From an uncultured Clostridia bacterium (GTDB taxonomy: Bacteria; Bacillota; Clostridia; Christensenellales; Borkfalkiaceae): 60,744 nt of DNA. The position numbers and the translations under genes were made by a program. The stretch is taken from contig CANQWO010000007.1 of the NCBI GenBank assembly GCA_947627565.1, positions 1-60,744 of the forward strand, written 5' to 3'. Position 1 is the first letter of the stretch. Each line of letters opens with the position of its first letter. The notes below the pieces were generated by a model. It was given only the letters and a program-made list of their open reading frames with translations. It had not been told where the DNA came from and did no database searches. Below, piece by piece: positions 56,191 through 60,744 of this stretch.

Positions 56191-59100
56191 ATGAAGCGAT
56201 TGGCAATCGTTGCGGCATCCGCGCTTCTTTGCGCACTTTTTGCGATCCAAACGCCGCTTGCCGTATCTGCTGCGGAGGGAACACGCTACGATTATTCTCG
56301 CGAGGGCGATCTCGGATACATCGAGCTTTCTGCGCCCGATGTCCTCGCGCGGTATCTCGGAGACCCGCTTGACCAAGTCGAGCGGGACTTTCTATTGTCT
56401 CACGAACCGCTCTCCGTCCGCGTGAGCGGGGTGCGCTCCTCTTCCGTGAGAACGGAGTATCATGAGGAGAACGGCGCGGGCGAGCTCGTCGCACGGCTCG
56501 ACCCCGATTCCTATACGGCGGTCAACGGCGGCACCGTCGAGTGGAGGCCCGTTTCCGTCGACGGCGAGGCGTTCGATCCCGCCGGCGCGGAGGGCGTCTA
56601 TCGGAGAGGACAGATCGCCGCAGACGCCGACGACCGCATCTCCGTGCGCTACGAGACGAAGGTCTCCGTCGCACAAGAAGACATGAACCGCCTGCTTACG
56701 GAGGCCTATGACGCGGGCATGGGTGCCTCGGAGAAGCTCAAAAGGGAACAGACGGCCTATGACGAGGCCAGCCGGCAGTATCTTGCGCAGGAGGCCGCGC
56801 TCGAAAAATACGACGACGATCTCGCCGCGTATAACGCCTATCTCAAAGAGCAGAGCGCATGGAAGCGCAAGTCGGACGCCTATGCGGAATATCAACGGAA
56901 AGACGACGACTATCAAAAGGCGCTCGAAGCATATGAGCAATACGACTACGAAGCGGCGCGCGACGCATACTATGCCGCGGTCGCCGCGCGGGAACAGTAT
57001 GAAGTCGACTATGCGGAATATCAACGGAAACTCGCGGCCTATCGGGAGGCGACTTCTTCCCCCGATATGCAGACCATCCTCTATCAGCTCACCGTTGTCA
57101 AATATTTGACGAAGGGGATGACGTCGCGCAATCGCGCGCTCGCGACTTCGATCTTGGGCAACGGCGTCACGCGCGTGCTCGAAAATGTGGAGGACGGGCT
57201 CGAACTCTATCCGCAGTACGAAAAGCCCGTTCGCATCGCCGAGAGTGTGACCAAAATTTTGCGCGAGCTCATCAAAGACTATCTCTCCCGCACGACGGAC
57301 GCCGATCGCTATGCCTTTTATATCAGTTGCCACGACGAACTCACGAAAAATTTGAGCGATTTGCTGCGCACGCTCGACTATCTCTATCGGCAGGCCGCCA
57401 TCAATTCGGCGGTCGCGGCCTTGAACAGCACCGAGCCGTTCGATGTCTTCCTCGCGCAACTCTACTATATCTGCCGCGCGCTCGACGATCAGCCCGTTGC
57501 CAATTATTACAGCGTCTATATGTTCAACAGCAAGCAGGCGGGCTATTTCGACGAGAATTGGCGCATCGCCAGCGGCGGCCGCACGCGCACGCCCGCCGAG
57601 ATTTTGGGAGCGGAAAACGCCCTGGAAGACAGGAACACGGCGGCGCCCCTTGCAAGCGGCTATCCGCCGCTGCTCGACGAGCCTACGGAGCCCGACCCCG
57701 TGCCGCCCGCGGGAGAGATGCCTGTGCCCATGAAGAAGCCGCAGGCGCCCGCGCCCGTCGTCGAGCCCCCCGGCCCCGCACCCGAAGTCGTGGCCGACCC
57801 CGGCGAACGCCCTTCCGCCACGCTGAAGCCGCCCGTCGCCTATCGGCCCACGGCGGAGGAGTCCGCGCTGGCCGCAGCCTTCGAGGGGGGCGTCTTGCAA
57901 AAGCGCTCCGCCGTCACCGAAGATTGCTTCATCCGTTTGGAAACGACGGTCAGGAAGTACTACCGCAATGCCGTTTACGTCACGGTGCGCTTCTATGCGC
58001 ACCAAGACGACGAGAGCCCCGCTTACGTCGCGGAGGACGTCGAAGTGGGGACGGAAGCCGCATACCCGCTCGCCGAGCCCTCCAAACAGCGGACGGGCTA
58101 CACCTGCGTGTTCGACGGCTGGATGGACGCGGACGGCAACCTCGTGGACCTCAACGCGCTGTCCGCGACCAAGGATCTGGATCTCTATCCGCATTTCCGC
58201 GAGACGCCCAACCAATACCGCGTCGTCTGGACGGTCGGAAATCATAAATTCGAAGATACCTGCGCCTACGATGCGCGTCCCGTCTACGATCCCGAAAAGT
58301 TCGGCCCCCTGCAACTGTCGGCCTCCGGCGTGCGGCAATACCGCTTTACGGGCTGGCAGGGCGCGGAAGGGGAGTACGGACCCGACGAGGCCCTTCCCGT
58401 CATGACGGAGCGGGAGGCCGCTTACCGCGCCGTCTTCGAGGCGAGTTTCGTCGTCACATGGTCGGTCGCGGGGAGCGATCCCGTATCCGTGTCCGTCTGG
58501 CGGGGGGAGACGCCCGATTACGGCGGCACGCCCGCCCGCGCGCCCACCAATGCCATCCGCTATACGTTCACGGGCTGGGATAAGTCCATTGTGCCCGCCG
58601 AAGCCGATGCCGTCTACACGGCGCAGTTCGAGGCGGACTATCTCGTCTCATACGGCAACAAATATGCCATCGTCGATTTCGCGGACGGCGTCTATACGGC
58701 GCGGTGCGTCTCGGCCTATGCGACGACCTTCGTCGCGGGCCCGCTGTTTGCGCTCGCCGCGGAGGAGGAAGCCGACGTGCGCCTTTCCATCATGGGCGCG
58801 ACGCTCGACTTTGCCGCAGAGGACGTCGCCGAGGCGGCGAGCCGCGGCTTCGAGGCCGTGGAATTTGTCGCCGCGCAATTGGGCACGTTCTCCTATTCGT
58901 TTGTTTTGAAGGCCGTTCTTTCGGACATGGTACGCGCCGATGCGCTCCCGCTCAAGGCGACCGTGACCTTCGACGGCACATTCGATCCCGAGCATTCCGA
59001 CTTCGTCTCCCAAGACGGAGAGGGAAATTCCACCGAGGAATACGTCGAATTTCTCGAAAGCAAGGTGCGGTTTATCTTGCGCGCGGGCCTTTCTTATCGG

Positions 59101-60384
59101 CTGTTGCCGCGCTACGACGTGGGGGTCATCCCCTCGGAACTCGTCGGGCTCTCCGTCGACGCCCCCCGTGCAACGCCCGGCCAGCGCGTCGAAGTGACGC
59201 TGGGCACGTTCGCCGCGGGGACCTATCTCGGCGCGCTCTATGTCCGCACGGCCGACAATACGCAAGTGGAGGTCGTGGATAACAGTTGGTTTATCATGCC
59301 GGAGGGGCCCGTCAGCGTCGGCGCGGTCGTCGCCTATTATGAATACACCGTCACATTCAAAGCGGACGGCAAGGTGCTCGTCGTACTCGGCGGGTTCCGC
59401 TACGGCGACGCGATCTCCGAAGACAAGATCCCCACGCCCTACAAGGCGCCGGAGGGCGAATATCGCTATGTATTCGGCGGTTGGGACCGCGCGTTCGAGC
59501 CCGTTACGGGGGACGCGGAGTATAACGCCGTCTTTACGCCCGAACTCATCCCCGTGGGGCCGCAGGAGACGACGATCGTGGCGCGCATCCTCACGATCGC
59601 CAAGATCGTACTTCCCATCTTCGTGGTCTGCATGGTCCTGCTCATCGCGCTGATCGTATTTCTGAAGGTGCGCAAGAAGCGCAGAAAGCGCGCGGCGAAC
59701 GCACAGGCCGCCTCCGCGCCGAAGGCCGCTCCCGCCCCCAAATCGACGCCCAGGCCCGCGGCCGAAAAGCCCAAGAAGCCCGAAAAGGCGAAAAAGGTCA
59801 AAAAGGCCCGAAAGCCCGTCGAACAGCCCGCCCCCGCACCCATGCCCGTGCAGGAAGAGCCCGCCATCGCACAGCCCGCAGACATGCCCGCGCCCGAAGC
59901 GCCCGCGGCGGGGGAAGTGGCAGACATGCCCATGCCCGAGACCCCCGCAGAGGTGCCTGCGGCCGCTTCCGAGATACCCATGCCCGCGGCGGAGGACGCG
60001 TTCGGCTCGGCGTTCGAAGCGGAAATATTGCCCGCGGAGCATGCGGAGAGGCGGAAATTCCGCTTGAATGTCCGCGCGCAAGGGGCTCTGAAGCCGGCCG
60101 AACACGGTCCCGCCCCCGAATTTTCCGTGCGCCGCGGCCGTTTCGGCGAGTATTCCAAGCCTCGCTATGGGAACGACGGCGATTTCTCCGCGCCCGTGCA
60201 GTCGGATGCGGAGCCCGATCCCGCCGTCAGGGCCGCGTTCGGCGATTTCGAAGCGGAGCCCGAGGCCTTCGAAGCGGCATCCGAGCCGTTCGAGGCCAAA
60301 GCCGGGGCCGAAAAAAGTACCACCCATACCGAAATAAACGCGGATATCCCTGCCCAATTTGGGCAAGATCCCCAAAAACGTTAA
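56191..60384 (+). CDS. Large single-pass surface protein with InlB-type repeats
   Basis: A 1397-residue protein. Signal peptide (M-K-R-L-A-I-V-A-A-S-A-L-L-C-A-L-F-A-I) likely cut near residue 30; an N-terminal region; a Tyr/Glu/Lys-rich helical segment with Y-Q-R-K and A-Y-x-x-Y units (about 155-290); a helical domain; a Pro-rich linker (490-565); then InlB B-repeat-like units recognised by F-x-G-W and acidic turns (about 590-820 and 1050-1117), separated by a beta domain. One membrane helix (about 1135-1158) is followed by K-K-R-R-K-R and a cytosolic Ala/Pro/Lys/Glu tail of about 235 residues. Not LPXTG-anchored. Adhesion or envelope structure is plausible; function unknown. Confidence 0.85.
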   Translation: MKRLAIVAASALLCALFAIQTPLAVSAAEGTRYDYSREGDLGYIELSAPDVLARYLGDPLDQVERDFLLSHEPLSVRVSGVRSSSVRTEYHEENGAGELVARLDPDSYTAVNGGTVEWRPVSVDGEAFDPAGAEGVYRRGQIAADADDRISVRYETKVSVAQEDMNRLLTEAYDAGMGASEKLKREQTAYDEASRQYLAQEAALEKYDDDLAAYNAYLKEQSAWKRKSDAYAEYQRKDDDYQKALEAYEQYDYEAARDAYYAAVAAREQYEVDYAEYQRKLAAYREATSSPDMQTILYQLTVVKYLTKGMTSRNRALATSILGNGVTRVLENVEDGLELYPQYEKPVRIAESVTKILRELIKDYLSRTTDADRYAFYISCHDELTKNLSDLLRTLDYLYRQAAINSAVAALNSTEPFDVFLAQLYYICRALDDQPVANYYSVYMFNSKQAGYFDENWRIASGGRTRTPAEILGAENALEDRNTAAPLASGYPPLLDEPTEPDPVPPAGEMPVPMKKPQAPAPVVEPPGPAPEVVADPGERPSATLKPPVAYRPTAEESALAAAFEGGVLQKRSAVTEDCFIRLETTVRKYYRNAVYVTVRFYAHQDDESPAYVAEDVEVGTEAAYPLAEPSKQRTGYTCVFDGWMDADGNLVDLNALSATKDLDLYPHFRETPNQYRVVWTVGNHKFEDTCAYDARPVYDPEKFGPLQLSASGVRQYRFTGWQGAEGEYGPDEALPVMTEREAAYRAVFEASFVVTWSVAGSDPVSVSVWRGETPDYGGTPARAPTNAIRYTFTGWDKSIVPAEADAVYTAQFEADYLVSYGNKYAIVDFADGVYTARCVSAYATTFVAGPLFALAAEEEADVRLSIMGATLDFAAEDVAEAASRGFEAVEFVAAQLGTFSYSFVLKAVLSDMVRADALPLKATVTFDGTFDPEHSDFVSQDGEGNSTEEYVEFLESKVRFILRAGLSYRLLPRYDVGVIPSELVGLSVDAPRATPGQRVEVTLGTFAAGTYLGALYVRTADNTQVEVVDNSWFIMPEGPVSVGAVVAYYEYTVTFKADGKVLVVLGGFRYGDAISEDKIPTPYKAPEGEYRYVFGGWDRAFEPVTGDAEYNAVFTPELIPVGPQETTIVARILTIAKIVLPIFVVCMVLLIALIVFLKVRKKRRKRAANAQAASAPKAAPAPKSTPRPAAEKPKKPEKAKKVKKARKPVEQPAPAPMPVQEEPAIAQPADMPAPEAPAAGEVADMPMPETPAEVPAAASEIPMPAAEDAFGSAFEAEILPAEHAERRKFRLNVRAQGALKPAEHGPAPEFSVRRGRFGEYSKPRYGNDGDFSAPVQSDAEPDPAVRAAFGDFEAEPEAFEAASEPFEAKAGAEKSTTHTEINADIPAQFGQDPQKR
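58923..58930 (+). repeat. RGACATGGK motif copy (surface protein gene)
   Basis: GGACATGG then TACGCGCC, read S-D-M-V-R. Variants with GACATGCCC occur at 59880 and 59921 in the tail region. Confidence 0.82.
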
Positions 60385-60454
60385 GTATTGTGAATTTTCC
60401 CCGTCGCACGCGGAAAAAAAACGGGATATCCTGCGTTTTTTTGTCGAAGAACTA

Positions 60455-60483
60455 TTGACAAGGCGGAAAAAATACATTATTAT
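60455..60483 (+). promoter_or_regulatory. Promoter of the last gene
   Basis: TTGACA (60455-60460), 17-base spacer, TATTAT (60478-60483), leaving a leader of about 115 bases before the ATG at 60607. Confidence 0.82.
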
Positions 60484-60606
60484 ATTGTCTGTGAAAATAT
60501 GATATTAGCGTTTGATGCGGAAAAAAGAGGCGTATATGCGAAATGATTTCGGATATCCGCCGCGTTTTCCGTTTGAGAATAGAAAAATAATGCAGGGAGA
60601 TCGATT

Positions 60607-60744
60607 ATGAAACAGATTGGCAAGAAGCTGACTCTCGTCATGCTCGTGTTGCTCTCCGTGATCTTCATGTTCCTCGGTGTGTTTTCCATCGGGAAGATGA
60701 CGGGTCTCGCGGATACGGGCACCGGCGAAACCGGAACGGGCACT
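60607..60744 (+). CDS. Exported or membrane protein, N-terminal part (runs off the window)
   Basis: The first 46 codons of a gene that continues past the end. M-K-Q-I-G-K-K-L is followed by a hydrophobic helix (L-T-L-V-M-L-V-L-L-S-V-I-F-M-F-L-G-V-F), then S-I-G-K-M-T-G-L-A-D-T-G-T-G-E-T-G-T-G-T, a Gly/Thr-rich stretch. It is a signal peptide or anchor; there is no lipobox Cys. AGGGAG precedes the ATG by about eight bases. It could be functionally linked to the surface protein upstream, but it has its own promoter and no family can be named from this part. Confidence 0.7.
   Translation, partial: MKQIGKKLTLVMLVLLSVIFMFLGVFSIGKMTGLADTGTGETGTGT

Overview
The window reads as chromosomal DNA of a GC-rich, probably uncultured gut-type member of the Clostridia (Bacillota). 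The grounds are the Firmicutes spc/alpha gene order, a Bacillus-type long SRP RNA with an Alu domain, hprK, a ylxY-mlpA pair, mutS2, tmcAL and sigma-A promoters of the TTGACA-17-TATAAT type. The family-level placement (perhaps Christensenellales-like) is only a guess from gene content.

Layout. 1-8.5 kb: spc and alpha ribosomal operons (rplF end, rplR, rpsE, rpmD, rplO, secY, adk, map, infA, rpmJ, then promoter plus long leader, rpsM, rpsK, rpsD, rpoA, rplQ). A 440-base modular repeat block sits between secY and adk. 8.5-15 kb: single genes (tfoX-like, fucO-like, M18 aminopeptidase, an XRE regulator divergent from a 44-residue protein) among several copies of the same repeat family, ending with the SRP RNA gene ffs on the minus strand. 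15-26 kb: a heterodimeric ABC exporter, an Mrp/ApbC ATPase, a frameshifted low-GC MacB/FtsX-type transporter, a membrane-anchored DUF1508 protein and two flavoproteins. 26-33.7 kb: a GH43-like lipoprotein, tmcAL, the acetate genes pta-ackA, yceD-rpmF, and a flavin reductase carrying two rubredoxin domains. 34-37.4 kb: copper resistance (csoR, copA with a fused copZ domain) and an ArsR regulator. 37.5-48.5 kb: a long co-directional run (uvrC, HAD phosphatase, hprK, U32 protein, mutS2, ylxY, mlpA, inosine-DNA glycosylase, acpP). 48.5-56 kb: an FNT channel, an Lgt homologue, a CPBP protease, two-gene NHEJ (ku-ligD), a lone serine recombinase and a TetR-ABC2 efflux cluster. 56.2-60.4 kb: a 1397-residue surface protein, then the start of a further exported or membrane protein.

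Most unusual observation. A short DNA word, RGACATGG followed always by G or T (commonly running into TRYGCC and then a T-rich stretch), occurs about 27 times on both strands between 3.8 and 59 kb, where about 4 are expected. Copies lie in intergenic DNA and inside genes. In genes they are read in four different phases, so selection or spread acts on DNA, not protein. One copy can be compared with a paralogous repeat that lacks it, as a filled versus empty site. It resembles the uptake-signal or highly-iterated-motif systems of other bacteria, but I know of no such motif described for Clostridia. No tRNA, CRISPR array, IS transposase or prophage was seen.
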